In this document: positions 1-11,838 of the stretch, piece after piece
How the letters are laid out: each line of letters starts with the position of its first letter
How positions within the stretch are numbered: position 1 is the stretch's first letter
Made by a program: the position numbers and the translations under genes
DNA from: Gibbula magus
Lineage: Eukaryota; Mollusca; Gastropoda; Trochida; Trochidae
NCBI GenBank assembly: GCA_936450465.1
Contig: OW388293.1
Span: 30,323,860 to 30,387,859 of the forward strand
DNA length: 64,000 nucleotides
Reading direction: 5' to 3'
The notes under the pieces: generated by a model
Seen by the model: the letters and a program-made list of their open reading frames with translations, nothing else
What the model was told of the DNA's origin: nothing
Databases searched by the model: none

Positions 1-978
1 ATCAGACTCTATTCCTGTCTCCATCAACAACACTGAGGATGGTCTTGTGGACAGAAAAATCAATCGAGAAGCTTGAAACACCCACGAGGTGACTCGTTGG
101 CAATTTGGATAATAGTTTGATACATAAGTACGTCACTATCATGAATTCATGATTGACATATTTCACTTAATGTCAATATCTAAAACAGAACCTGTCATAA
201 GTTGAACTTCTTCATTTTGAACAGAGTATATTTCTATTAATTGAAAGAAATAGATTCAAGAACATATTTGTTCTCGTGATTGGTTTGTTTCAAGTTGCAC
301 ACTGGATTCCAGATGAACAGTTTACCTCACACATGCATGTTAGACTGATACTGTATGTACCTTTTCTTTGACATTCTCCAATTAGCCTGAATGACCTCTT
401 CTTCAATTGTCACTTAAATCAGTCTAGTAAACAGAAAAAAATCAATGCAGAAGCATGGTGAACATGTTCAACACTTGGGATCGTGCTTGGATATCATCGC
501 GTTCAAGAGTCTTAATGCGATGAATACATATAGACCAAATAGGTCATTTAGTCCATATAATCCACATAAAATCCATCTAATTCATACAGTTCATGAAGCA
601 ATTGTATGATATATAGAGATATCAAAACAGGAGAATGAGAAATCGAGGTTCAAAATTCAAATTAAACGAAAGGGAAGCTAGCAAAGCGAGAAATCAATGA
701 TTCAATGATGGTTCCTAGTTAAACCACTGATCACATGTTGCTACCACTTTCGTCACGTCTAACGCCGATCGACTGGTTTGACAAATTGATTCGCCATTGA
801 GTTCTTATGCTACAGTTAACGCACATTATTACTAGTGTACTAGAACTAATGTTCATTAGCAGAACGTAAACGCCCATCCCATTAAAGGTCACTGTCGTCA
901 ATAGGGAACAAACAGACAATGATTGTTAACGGCAAACTTCATTCATCAATTTTCATTCGTGTCTGTATCAAGCACATG
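1..978. other. Intron or flank of gene A, no gene seen
   Basis: This stretch lies upstream of the first visible exon of gene A. By homology with gene B the preceding exon (about 608 bp) should lie further left, so this is probably intron. I see no coding exon, RNA gene or recognisable element in it. Confidence 0.5.
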
Positions 979-1350
979 TAATTATTAGAAGTACACGCCA
1001 TTTAGATAGTCACCAGATGTAAATATTAGAAGTACACGCCATTTAGATAGTCACCAGATGTAAATATTAGAAGTACACGCCATTTAGATAGTCACCAGAT
1101 GTAAATATTAGAAGTACACACCATTTAGATAGTCACCAGATGTAAATATTAGAAGTACACGCCATTTAGATAGTCACCAGATGTAAATATTAGAAGTACA
1201 CGCCATTTAGATAGTCACCAGATGTAAATATTAGAAGTACACGCCATTTAGATAGTCACCAGATGTAAATATTAGAAGTACACGCCATTTAGATAGTCAC
1301 CAGATGTAAATATTAGAAGTACACGCCATTTAGATAGTCACCAGATGTAC
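979..1350. repeat. Minisatellite, 41-bp unit, nine copies
   Basis: The motif GTACACGCCATTTAGATAG recurs at 991, 1032, 1073, 1114, 1155, 1196, 1237, 1278 and 1319, an exact 41-bp period. Copies are almost identical; the fourth has ACACACC for ACACGCC. The array ends about 170 bp before the exon at 1524, so it probably sits in an intron of gene A. Confidence 0.97.
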
Positions 1351-1523
1351 AATTGTTATATGTTTTTGTTATATACATCCTTAGTCTACTTAGTATAGAA
1401 TAATATTCAAACGCTAACCTCATTCTGTAATGTCTAAAGATCACGTTGATTCTTCACTATATTAGAAAAACATGTTGCGTGACAATAATATATTTATCAT
1501 CATATTTTCGTTATCATTTTCAG

Positions 1524-3119
1524 GTGAAACATGTGAATGACGTATTCCCAGGCTCCGATGGAAGTATCCTGGTGCTGTGTATTAGCATAACGTCGGGAGT
1601 AGGACGAATAACATTCGGTAAAATAGCCGACCTTGCCTGCGTCAACAGAATAAGACTGCAGCAATGTGCCTTCCTCATCCTCGGTGTGACCACCATGTGC
1701 ATTCCATTTGCATCAAACTTTCCCAGTCTGATTGTCATCACTCTGGTGATGGGAATCTGTGATGGTATATTCATCTGTCTTCTCGGACCCATCGCCTTCG
1801 ACCTTGTCGGACCTACAGGTGCTTCTCAAGCTCTCGGCTTTCTCTTCGGGATCTTCAGTCTACCTTTAACGATTGGTCCACCGATTGCAGGTGAGATCCG
1901 TAGTTTGATTTGTTTGATTGAAAACAGATGACACCTTGTACATGACCGTACTTGAGGCATCGATCCAATGCATTTCAATTTATATAAAATCTTTTACCAG
2001 CGGCAACTAAATTCCCAGCAGATGCGACTTGACATCGATGACAATATAGACTTGCATGCTTTCCAACTTATAGTTGTTGGACGGCGATAAATTTAGATAT
2101 GGGCAGCTACAACATCGCATTCCACTGTGTGCAGCTAATAGTATATTGTATAAAATCTAGTATCTACTGTATTGCAGGTCTACTGTACGACCACCTGGGC
2201 AGCTACAACATCGCATTCCACTGTGTGCAGCTAATAGTATATTGTATAAAATCTAGTATCTACTGTATTGCAGGTCTCCTGTATGACCACCTGGGCAGCT
2301 ACAACATCGCATTCCACTGTGCAGGAGCTCCTCCAATCATCGGATCTCTCATTATGTTCCTCATTCCCAAAACGAACCAGGTACCACGTGACCTTCTTAT
2401 CTTTCCCCAACACTATGTACCATGCAAGAACATGTTATATATACACCGACATATGCAATGCACACAATCTAAACAAACATCCCTCTATTCCGACAGGACC
2501 TATAATCCGACACATTTCTTTGATTCTTAATGTGTAATTCATCACGAGACCCGACATCCCTATATTCTGACACTCTCTATAATGGCTTATAATGACCACT
2601 CACCACCTGAGGCGCTCGCTATGGAGAACATCATTCTAACCTTATACTCCCTATAATTCGACACTTTTATTGGTTCGTGATGTTTGTTTTGCACATGATA
2701 CACTCTTTCTAACTCGACATCCCCATAAACTTTTACAGCCCTTTTACAGGTGATTTTAGGAAAGGTGCACTGTACTTGTTATAGGTTTGCTTGCAGTAAT
2801 AACTGATGTGACGTACGTGATACGTATTGACACTAACAGAAGTATAATAATTTCCCTAATGTGTTTCAGATATTAAAAATGAAGCGTGTCTTGTTATAAA
2901 ATGAGATATGCATGAATTCAGTTGTCAAACAATATATTAAGTATATTTTTTTAGAACTGTCAAGTTTATTCAGAAATTATATGTTTTCTTTCTGTTTATT
3001 TTCAGATATTCAGAGATGAAACTAAGACAGTGGAATGCGAAGTCCAGCCACCGGGAGAAGAATCCCAACCTCTTGAAGATTTAACGAAACACGAGATAGA
3101 AGAGAATTCAACATGTTAA
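1524..3119 (+). CDS. SLC16A10-like: SLC16 monocarboxylate transporter, MCT8/MCT10-like (gene A), 3' half
   Basis: Three exons are visible: 1524-1890, 2274-2380 and 3006-3119 (stop TAA 3117-3119). Introns are 1891-2273 and 2381-3005. The 367-bp exon ends in phase 1, the 107-bp exon restores phase 0, and the last exon has 38 codons including stop. The peptide carries SLC16 hallmarks of the C-terminal six-helix half: a VKHV start, then TSGVGR, MGICDG, GPIAFDLVG and GPPIAG followed by LLYDHLGSYNIAFHCAG. By family knowledge (recalled, not aligned) this resembles MCT8/MCT10 (thyroid hormone and aromatic amino acid transport); the Arg of SGxGR and Asp of MGxxDG match the charged pair held important in MCT8. 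The tail is acidic and ends in Cys. The start and the first six helices lie outside the window. The substrate is not determinable here. It is a tandem paralogue of gene B. Confidence 0.9.
2101..2328 (+). repeat. Tandem duplication of intron end plus exon start, 96-bp period, gene A
   Basis: The sequence GGGCAGCTACAACATCGCAT starts at 2101, 2197 and 2293, an exact 96-bp period. Each full unit contains the last ~50 bp of the intron (ending ATTGCAG) and the first ~45 bp of the exon starting at 2274. A second acceptor therefore exists at 2176/2177 in front of a near-perfect copy of the exon start. Since 96 is a multiple of three and the copy has no stop, splicing to the upstream acceptor would insert 32 residues in frame. 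The first copy is truncated and lacks a matching acceptor. Confidence 0.93.
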
Positions 3120-6100
3120 ACTCCTTTTCAGTGAAGCAATGATCATCTAAACACAGATATGAACTTATAACTGGAGAAGATTCAGTGAAGCAATACTCAT
3201 CAAATCACAGATCTGGAGATACATAAGTCTTGAAGAAACAGCCATACAAAACCCAACCTTCCCTACCGATGAGTTGGTTTGGCTTAAACATAATTATGTT
3301 AATCACTTAGAAAAGCATCAGGAACAGACAAGGCATGAGATGAACCAGATGAACAGTAGTAACAGTATTCATCGGATACATAGTTCAAACCTTTTCTGGA
3401 CCAATCTTCAACGAGCTTTCTTAATTTACCATGACAAGCTGTTGTCACGGAAAGGGCATTAGTTGTGTAACTTCACAACAGTTTTACAAAGTGCTTGAGG
3501 ATCTAAAAAAAAGCACCTCAGCTGAAGAACGGGTAAAGATGGAATCAAAGAAAGAATTTGGTATTATGTATTAACAAAGTATAAATTTTATTACAGCATT
3601 CTTTCAATTGTTCAAATCCATCCAGTGGTTTGGGCATTGTACAACGTGCGACCTCATACAGTTATATTTGAAGTGTTATTTATCATGAAAGGGACAGAAC
3701 TATCAAGATAGTTTATGCCTATATCCCGTCTGTGGATTATGCTATTAATGCTAATCGAGGTCATATCGTCAGTGACACCTTACAGTTTTGTCTAATCATA
3801 AATACTTGATGCATAATCGGGAGTATCTCGTCATAATACACACACATAATACACAAGTCTTGTCGTCCCTTTAATTTACACCTTGCTTTGAAAGTCAACT
3901 TACCATGACTACGTCATTATGATCTCATCTACCTATGAATCTCAAGACCTTAGGTTTCAGGGAAATGTACATCCACGGTAGGCACCGGACCCCACGCGCT
4001 TAATTTTGGGATTGTCATTGCACACTCTCCCCCTCCCATCACCCCGACAGGTAAATGTATAATTGTTACAATGCAAGGTGGATTAGTATCTCATTAGTTC
4101 AAAAACATGTACAATATTGCTTTCTTGATACTTGAAGTCTTAATACAAAATTGTATTTACAAAATGGCATATAGGCTAAATCAGCTAACCTAGGAAGCGC
4201 GTGTAAAATCAACCCCGATTTCATCTTCAGCTGAATATAAGTTTCGAAGGGAAGTAACTCGTTCATTCGTGTTGCCATTATGGAGCATAGAACATTAAAC
4301 TGTTACTCATTCATGACTGTTTTATTATATAATTTATCTTTCTTGAAGTGCATACGTGACGACTAAAGTCCTTAGTTTGGTTTGCAGATTACAGCTCTTT
4401 ACTACCATAAATTAGATACTATTATCACCATTCTGTGAAATACGTTTGCTTGTGATGACACATGTGTGATGCGGCATGCATGATTGTGAGCGGAGCTTAA
4501 TGAGTTTATTCATATAAGGGCAGCTGTTCTAACATAACAATTTCTGACTTGCGCATCTATTTGTAACATTTGATGTAATGGTGCTTCACACGTCCCTTAA
4601 CTGCTAAGTTTTCAGAAATAAATTCCATATTGAGTTTGAACATGCCGTCCCAAGCTCGGACATTTATACCAGTTTAACTTGCGCGTTTCAAACACTGTAC
4701 AAGCCATAAACGAACCACATGAGTAATTTAATAAAAGTAATTTTTACTTGTATGGTTGAACAATATTTTCACAAATGACTGGTATAATAGAATTGAGCCA
4801 AATGAAAACACTATTTATAATTGACTACCATAAATTTAAATATTTATAAGAGACATGGATGTTTCAGCTATACATTCTGCAGCATATATGGAAGTTTGGA
4901 ATTATCTGCATAACATTTGTCTCACCAAATTTGGCTGCTTAAGAAAAGTGTTCATTCATAGGAGAATCTGATAAAACCGATGTTAATACGTTTTTCTTTA
5001 CAGCAGCGTGTGTCTTTATGATGACTATAATTGTGGTGGCATTTTATGCATGTACAATGTATATAAAGTTGTTTTGGATTGTTATTCAATACACGTACGC
5101 ATTCCATACCGCACACTAGTGATTAAACAACGAAGTCTTTCTGTGCACCTCACATTTGAAAACTAGTAGTATATATTAATTATTTACCAGTACATTTAAT
5201 GCCCTGTGTGCCGAAGGCGTGTCTGTTATTTGGGCAACACTGGGGTTGGTCAGGGTTGTGATCTCAACTGTTTGTTATTGTTGATCTGTACCTTTTGAGA
5301 GATTAAATTATGAGAAAATCCTTGTTTTCGTATTTATCAATTTGTGAATCGCCCGTGTGTATCTTCTTTATAATTATCCATGGTATAAACTATAAATTCA
5401 TACTAAAGAGACAATGATACCGGACATGTTATCGTCCCAGGTATCGACCAACCTTTGCTATTAAAAGCACTGTAGCACGATTTTCTTACTGAAATAAAGT
5501 GCTCTCACAAAAGTGTAAATATTTGGTACCAATGGCTACATAATACTCCTGAAACAAAAAAGAGGTAGTTTAAGTGGTCTTACTAGTACTGATGTAGCGA
5601 TACCTAAACACTCAGAGTCGAGTATGAAATACGGTACAATGATGGAATGTTCAACCATATTGCTGTCAGAACTGTCAAATTCTCATGAGACTTCTCACAC
5701 TGAAATGGTACACCTCTCACACTGAAGAGTTCCACGCCACTATCGCTTTATGCGTTGTTTTACCCATTAATTTAGCAATATGTTGTATAAACTTTAAAAA
5801 TAAATGGCAAATTTGAGAGAGAAAAAAATAATATGTAAAATACGTGCGACAGCGCCTTTATATAATGATCATCGTATAACATCCTCATTATATATATATA
5901 TATATGATTCTAACTGTATTTCAATCATGCATTAACAATAACAAACACGAATATTACCTTGAACTGTATCTCCGCCATAATGACTCATCTCGTAAATATT
6001 ACGTTATAACGCATTGGTGTACATTAATTAAGTTTATACTCGGCTTTGTGTACATGTATGCATGTACATGTACATACATGTAGGCCTATATCCAATTTCT

Positions 6101-6560
6101 ATATTACCGTATAGCGGTATACGGTCTCTACGCGGCGCCTTTATCAAATTTATGCCCAGGATATGGAGATTGTGAAATTATTTCAAAACCTATTTCAGAA
6201 ATAATTGTGATCAAGTATAAAATATTGTTATCACACAATACATCTTACGACATCGTCGTGCTAATAAGTGCGACATCGTCGTGCTAATAAGTGTGTCACT
6301 TTCGTCTAACTTGCTTTAAAGGTTTAATAAAAAGTGTACATTCTCGACTTGAAACTATAATAAACGCCGGACTCTTGAGGAAGGAGGTGTCTGTAAAAGA
6401 AAACGTCATTGAGGTTTCTGCCACAGTATTTATAATGTACAGGTGTGTTCTTTAAGGGTTTTTCTATATCCTATATATCACAAACTGAACGGAAATATGA
6501 TATAACATTTGTCTCAACTTAATGAACATCATAAATCGCATTATGTCTCAGCAGGGTATA
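3120..6560. other. Gene A 3' UTR and intergenic sequence
   Basis: No exon or RNA gene is recognised. Gene A's 3' UTR must start at 3120. An AATAAA at 4617-4622 is one possible polyadenylation signal but is 1.5 kb from the stop. A 23-bp unit (CGACATCGTCGTGC) is duplicated in tandem at about 6248-6293. Otherwise the sequence is AT-rich and without visible structure. Confidence 0.5.
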
Positions 6561-6574
6561 ACGTACGCTATCGC

Positions 6575-7125
6575 AACTTTCATGAAAGTACGTCATATTA
6601 GATTCAAAGTAAAGGAATTTAAGGTGGTTGAATATTGATGTATCTCTACGTACATGTCCTGTATGTCAATTAGGCATAGAGGATGAATTCCATTTTCTTT
6701 TAGTTTGTCAATGTTCAGTCTGATTAAAAGCGACCTTGTCCCGAGGAATACAATTTGCAAAATTATGCATCTACCGGGATACGAACAGGTTCTGTAGATT
6801 CCTCTCCACAATTTTTATTCCACGGAAAACCGTCGATTTTAATCAGAGTGGTCAATGCTATTCAGCAGAAAGACTTCGCTTTTTTCCACACACTCCAAAT
6901 TCATTTATATTTAAAGATATTTAACTTCCTCTTCAAATGTATCATTATTAAATCTTAGTAAAGATATATTATTTATTGCCTATGAAAAGAGGCAGACTTT
7001 GTTAAACACCTAAATATAAGCGTTCAACTTTGGATTCAAAATATTTTGTATACGTGTTGTATGTATAATATTATGTATATGGGCCTGTGGCCATCATGCA
7101 TGAATAAAGATATATATATAGAAGA
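6575..7125 (+). mobile_element. LINE 3'-end fragment (decayed)
   Basis: Reading + strand with frameshifts, about 6637-6715 encodes RTCPVCQLGIEDEFHFLLVC, the Cys-His knuckle typical of the extreme C-terminus of LINE ORF2 proteins (C-x2-C, EDEFHF, x-C). Downstream, frames continue with basic LINE-tail-like peptide and end in a GGGCCTGTGGCC segment, AATAAAG and a TA/GAA-rich tail near 7105-7135. Several stops and shifts show it is dead. The motif is seen; the LINE assignment rests on family knowledge. Confidence 0.7.
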
Positions 7126-7503
7126 AGAAGATAAATAGTTTATATATACCCTGAGACAGGATGCATACATCGTGTCTTGGTGCCACTGTAACCACATGAT
7201 TCCATCTCACCGAGTACTCAATATACAACTTAGAGACACATTTGCATTGTATACAATATTGCTTATTTGGAAGTCATTTTCTAAACTCTAAATGTTCACT
7301 TACACACTGACTCTCTATCAAGTTCGAGGTACGTATAGGCCTACACCACGTATACGTCATGTGTAAAACCTTCGGACACCAGTAAAACCAATACTTGTAT
7401 TTGTTCAAATACAAATGAAGATGTTTCCTTAAGCAGCGATTTTCCAACATAAGTAATTCACAAATGTTTTAGCAGAACACGGTATATGGAACTTGATAAC
7501 CAT

Positions 7504-7721
7504 CAACTTCCCAATGTAAGGCATAACTCTTGCCAGTCTCCATTACTGGCTGGCCTTGCAGTATTTCCTTACAAAATCTGTATTTAGAAATCCAGGCCCG
7601 CTATGCATTTCTGGTGCAGCGATTCACTGTCTTGACACAACAAAGCGAGGGAAATACCGCAAGGGTTAAATCAGCCAGTAATGCAAACTGGCAAGAGTTA
7701 TGTCTTGCGTTTGGAAGTTGT
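7504..7721. mobile_element. Short inverted-repeat element (MITE), family M1, copy 1
   Basis: Left end 7504-7552 and the reverse complement of 7672-7720 match over about 49 bp (both begin CAACTTCC and end TTACTGGCTG) with about six differences. Flanks ATAACCAT at 7496-7503 and 7722-7729 are a perfect 8-bp direct repeat, or 8 of 9 if the next base is counted. It has no coding capacity. A long TIR with an 8-9 bp duplication fits Mutator-like or hAT-like non-autonomous elements. A longer relative lies at 17078-17849. Confidence 0.85.
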
Positions 7722-7729
7722 ATAACCAT

Positions 7730-8783
7730 TAGAATACGGAAACCAACTGACATACGAATGAAATTTTGGTTCTTGAATTTGCCCGGGTTAAATTGAATAA
7801 TCCAGTTAAAATGAGTTTACGGTATGTAGATCCTGACCCAATTTCTCCACCAAGTACGTATTCATTACCACGTAGTGAAGATGTGCATGATAATTGTCAG
7901 GTATTCACATCGTGTCTGCACAGGTGAGATTTGACAATCAACTTAGGCCCATTAATATTATAACGGACCATAACGTAAAACGTAACCGGTGTCAATATAT
8001 CGTATGTCAAAATGAAAAAACACACTGTACATTGTAAGTAATATTTTATGTTAAAAAATTGTTTGACTCTTTTACGCAATGACAAAAATCAGATCAACAA
8101 GGGATGAATCCGACAAAATATGTATCTACATGAATACAAGTATCTATATTGTTTATTAGTTACCTATATAGAGTGACTGGTTCGGTTTGTGACGGATGAC
8201 AGTTGTTATTTACTGACATGTTGTGAAGCTGAAGATTTAGTGTTACATTCAATTGTCAAACTCAAGAGCTCTATCTGGATTTCAGAAGCTCTCTTAGTGC
8301 TAAGACAGTCGTAATTACCATAAATTTACATTCTTTGAGCAAAGATAGCTCCGAAACCCTATGCCCTGATAGTTCTTCCAGTTCATATACAATTATGATA
8401 ACGTAATGGTAACCAGAGGGGCACGAGGAACAGAAAATATATAGAATATGGATTTGTTCAATAGTTAAACACATTAATGTTGAAATAAGTTATGACCATA
8501 TATTAACATAATTATAGAAGTTGAATGCTTCTAGATCACTGTTGCTCGTACACAGATAATAGACAGGCTGACATAGATTGCAGTGAGTCAAAGATGATAC
8601 AAGGACAAGACAGACAGGGACAGATACGGAGCTAGACATATAGCGATGAGGAAGATACAGAAAGATAGATAACTGAACACACAGGAGGGAGAGCGGAGCA
8701 CAGATCGAGGGGAAAAGATAGAAAATAAAATAGAAGGACGTCAACAGACATAGATACGTGTATATGATATACAGAGGATCCAG
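7730..8783. other. Intergenic, no gene seen
   Basis: AT-rich sequence with only short chance reading frames on either strand. No repeat or element is recognised. Confidence 0.5.
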
Positions 8784-8807
8784 TGAGAGAGAGAGGGGGG
8801 GGGGGGG

Positions 8808-8847
<40 letters not shown>

Positions 8848-8860
8848 AAGAGAGAGAGTG

Positions 8861-8895
<35 letters not shown>

Positions 8896-8925
8896 GACAG
8901 ACAGACACAGAGAGAGACACACTAA
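8784..8925. repeat. Compound microsatellite: (GA)n, G-run, (GA)n, (CAGA)n
   Basis: GA repeats are interrupted by a run of about 16 G (8795-8810), followed by more GA and then ACAGACAG repeats to about 8925. The apparent Ser/Leu/Pro-rich minus-strand reading frames here are products of this low-complexity sequence, not genes. Confidence 0.97.
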
Positions 8926-11830
8926 CCCAACACTCTCTAAATAACAGATCAGTTTTTGATTTAATTGGAGGTTTTTTAAACCGAAAGACATGCACAAAGA
9001 AATACATTTAACACCAATACACACATGGAAAGCTGAACACCGATATTAACCTCCAGACATGAGTACTTTTACATTTATCAATAGTATTGAGGACAGGTAT
9101 GTAGATAACAGTAGATATAGTACGGGGGTTGAGTGTGACACCTGAACATTGTCCTTTACACCTGGACATATATAGGTCAGAGTCTCACTGACCACGAGAA
9201 AACCACGTGAGCTGGAAACATACACGTTACACAATGATAATCCAAGTTCAAGACCACTTTTACCAGCGAAAGGCTTTACAGCCCAGCGTTATGAAATAGT
9301 ACTATACATATACAATACAGGAAATAATAGAAAACTGTACATATGATAGGTTTTTCGGAAGAAATGACAATGCAGCAAATCACTTAGTGAATTTCAATAA
9401 CCACCAAGAGAAGACGAAATATAATCCAAAAGTCATTTGTTACACTACAATATTGATAAAAAATATAATTAAACAATATTCTTCTGAAATCCAATAAAAA
9501 TCATCGTCTTTGGAATATGTAATATTTCCTCAAAGATAAATAAGACTATCCATAAAAGGCAGTAAAGGGTCTAACCATCTGCGCAGATGAAACTGATCAT
9601 CTCTGTATTCTGCATTTCCAATCTATATAAGATGTATGTAATGTTATAAGTCCTATAAGTCTGTGACGACAAACGTATGTTACTTATTACCTTTCTTCTA
9701 ATTTTAAGTAGATTGGGAAATTTCATGATTAGTATTATATCATTGTGTAAATGAATAAATAATGAATTATAATTTACAATTTACATATATCCCTAACTAT
9801 TTTTGTCCGGTATAGAGTAGAACAATAATGAGCCGAAGCTGCATAATGACATTGCAGATCTACTCTAGTTCTAAATCTCCTCATTCAGAAGTGCGCTAAC
9901 TAACTGGAGAATACGAACAAACGTGATCTTTGCTCTTGACCTAGATTCACCTTTGAACTGGGCCAAAGGAAATGCTACAATTGCAGTGTCAATTTCCCCT
10001 TACTCATTATTGACTTACTCGTATGAATGTCAAAGTCACGTTTAAACCACCACGAGGGGTGGCCCTTTTGTATAAGACTGCTTGTTTTAACTTTCACTGA
10101 CACTGTGATACATACAAAAAGTTCTACTGAAATTGCTTTTTTGGGGGTAGTTACAAGTACTAGAAACTTTGAAGCAAGTGTGCCAATGTCAAAGTCATGT
10201 CCACATTAAGTTTACTATATCTGAGAAAGGATACTTCTTACACTGCAGTTTTATTGTTTAGACTCCTTTACACATATTAAGTTAATTGAAAAAATAATTA
10301 GATATGCTCATTCGATACAAATTAATACAATATTCAGTTTCTTCAAACAGTTACATGTTACATGTAATGTTTTGTTTTAACAGTCGACTAACTAACATGG
10401 AATTTTGCTAAGCCTACCTGTATACATACATAGGGACGTACGCTACTGCCAAACGTTTGCAGTGTGCGTGCGTTTGATTTTGTCCGTGCTTATATCAATG
10501 TGTATACGTCTCATCAAAACCCTAACCAAAGGGACGGTGCTTACGTCATGTGTTAAAAGCATTTTCAAAAATATATTCCACAAAAATACCAGGTGGTAAC
10601 CCCCTCTTATCTCTTTAACTGCAAGACTATGTGCAAAACAGTGAAAGGTCAGTCGACTATACGAGTACATGATATCAAGGCACGTTGTCAATTGAGTAAC
10701 AGACGGGGAATGCATCATGTTACATAAGGAGATATAGGGGGAATAGTTGTATTTGAATAATGATTCACATTTCTACCAGATGTATATGCCATGGCTTGTA
10801 TGTCCTTAAAATAATTTGATTGAGGACAAATCTAAAACTCGAATAATCCAACGAAACGATAAGGCCACGCTTTCATAAATGTCTTTGATCAGAGCTTTTT
10901 CAACTGAAGGTTGAATAATTTCAGAAACTGGTTTGTTCATATGACAAGGATGGGGGTAAACAAATTAAGAAATAGTTCGTTTTAAATATTTAAAAATACA
11001 ACAACTTTACATTGGTCTTTGATGTAGAAATGTAACTATTTAGGTTTATGTTGTTTTGGAGATAAACTATTTAATATCTTTCACTTTGTTAACTGCTTTT
11101 TAGCAAAGACATTTTAAAACCCTAATGTTGAAAAGTCAATGATTTGTGACGGGAAAACTACCATGTCCAATGTTTTCTCTCTCAAAATTTCCAGTTGGGA
11201 GGATCCGGCATCAAAGTTTAAAAGGTTGGCCTAACGATGTGTATACGTGAATGAGCCTGTAGGGAAAGTAATGTCATATATGATAACTATATCAAATGAA
11301 CGATACAGATTTTACATCAATTGATGGCAGCTGAAATTCCCCAATCACAGTTGATAAATAAAGCTTCTTCTTTAAAGGAATAAAGACTTGAATACTGTAA
11401 CATATTTGGAAGCCGTCATGACTTAACGAATAATTTAAATTATAGACTGTTAATCTACACTGTAGTGAAATAAATCTTCATCGTTATCAGCTTCATTTAG
11501 AATCACAGGAATCATTGACTGATGTTTATCAGTATCAAATAACATTTAACACCGTCTGACATTCCACCTAATAATGAGACACACGCCCAATGGTCGTCTA
11601 TCTGCACGACGTTATGTCAAGTCAGTTCAGACAGCCAGTCGTTGTGTGTGCACCTGGACGTAATCAGGGGCTGCATGTAACATATCACGTATCGCATATC
11701 ATCTATCACATGTCACATATCAGCCATTGCAATGTACGAATGCATCCCAGAAGATTGCGCTGCAGCCCGTTTGACACGGCTTTGCAGAAGTCCTTGATCT
11801 TTGCAGAGCAAAATTTGGTTTTGGTAGCTG
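8926..11830. other. Intergenic, no gene seen
   Basis: No exon, RNA gene or element is recognised. Around 11675-11725 there is a short irregular run of ATCACATATC-like words. Short frames on both strands show no family motif. Confidence 0.45.
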
Positions 11831-11838
11831 ATTGAGTG

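Noticed and set aside
979..1350. CRISPR-like array
   Set aside because: The 41-bp units abut with no variable spacers and the genome is eukaryotic; it is a minisatellite.
1520..1792. Minus-strand open frame of 90 codons over the transporter exon, repeated at 22589-22861
   Set aside because: It is the antisense shadow of the SLC16 exon; its conservation follows from the sense coding and the gene conversion.
2099..2530. 143-codon frame taken as a separate gene
   Set aside because: It reads through the duplicated acceptor units, the real exon and the following intron; only 2274-2380 is supported as exon.
8490..9024. Three overlapping Ser/Leu/Pro-rich minus-strand frames
   Set aside because: They are translations of the GA, G and CAGA microsatellite in different frames.
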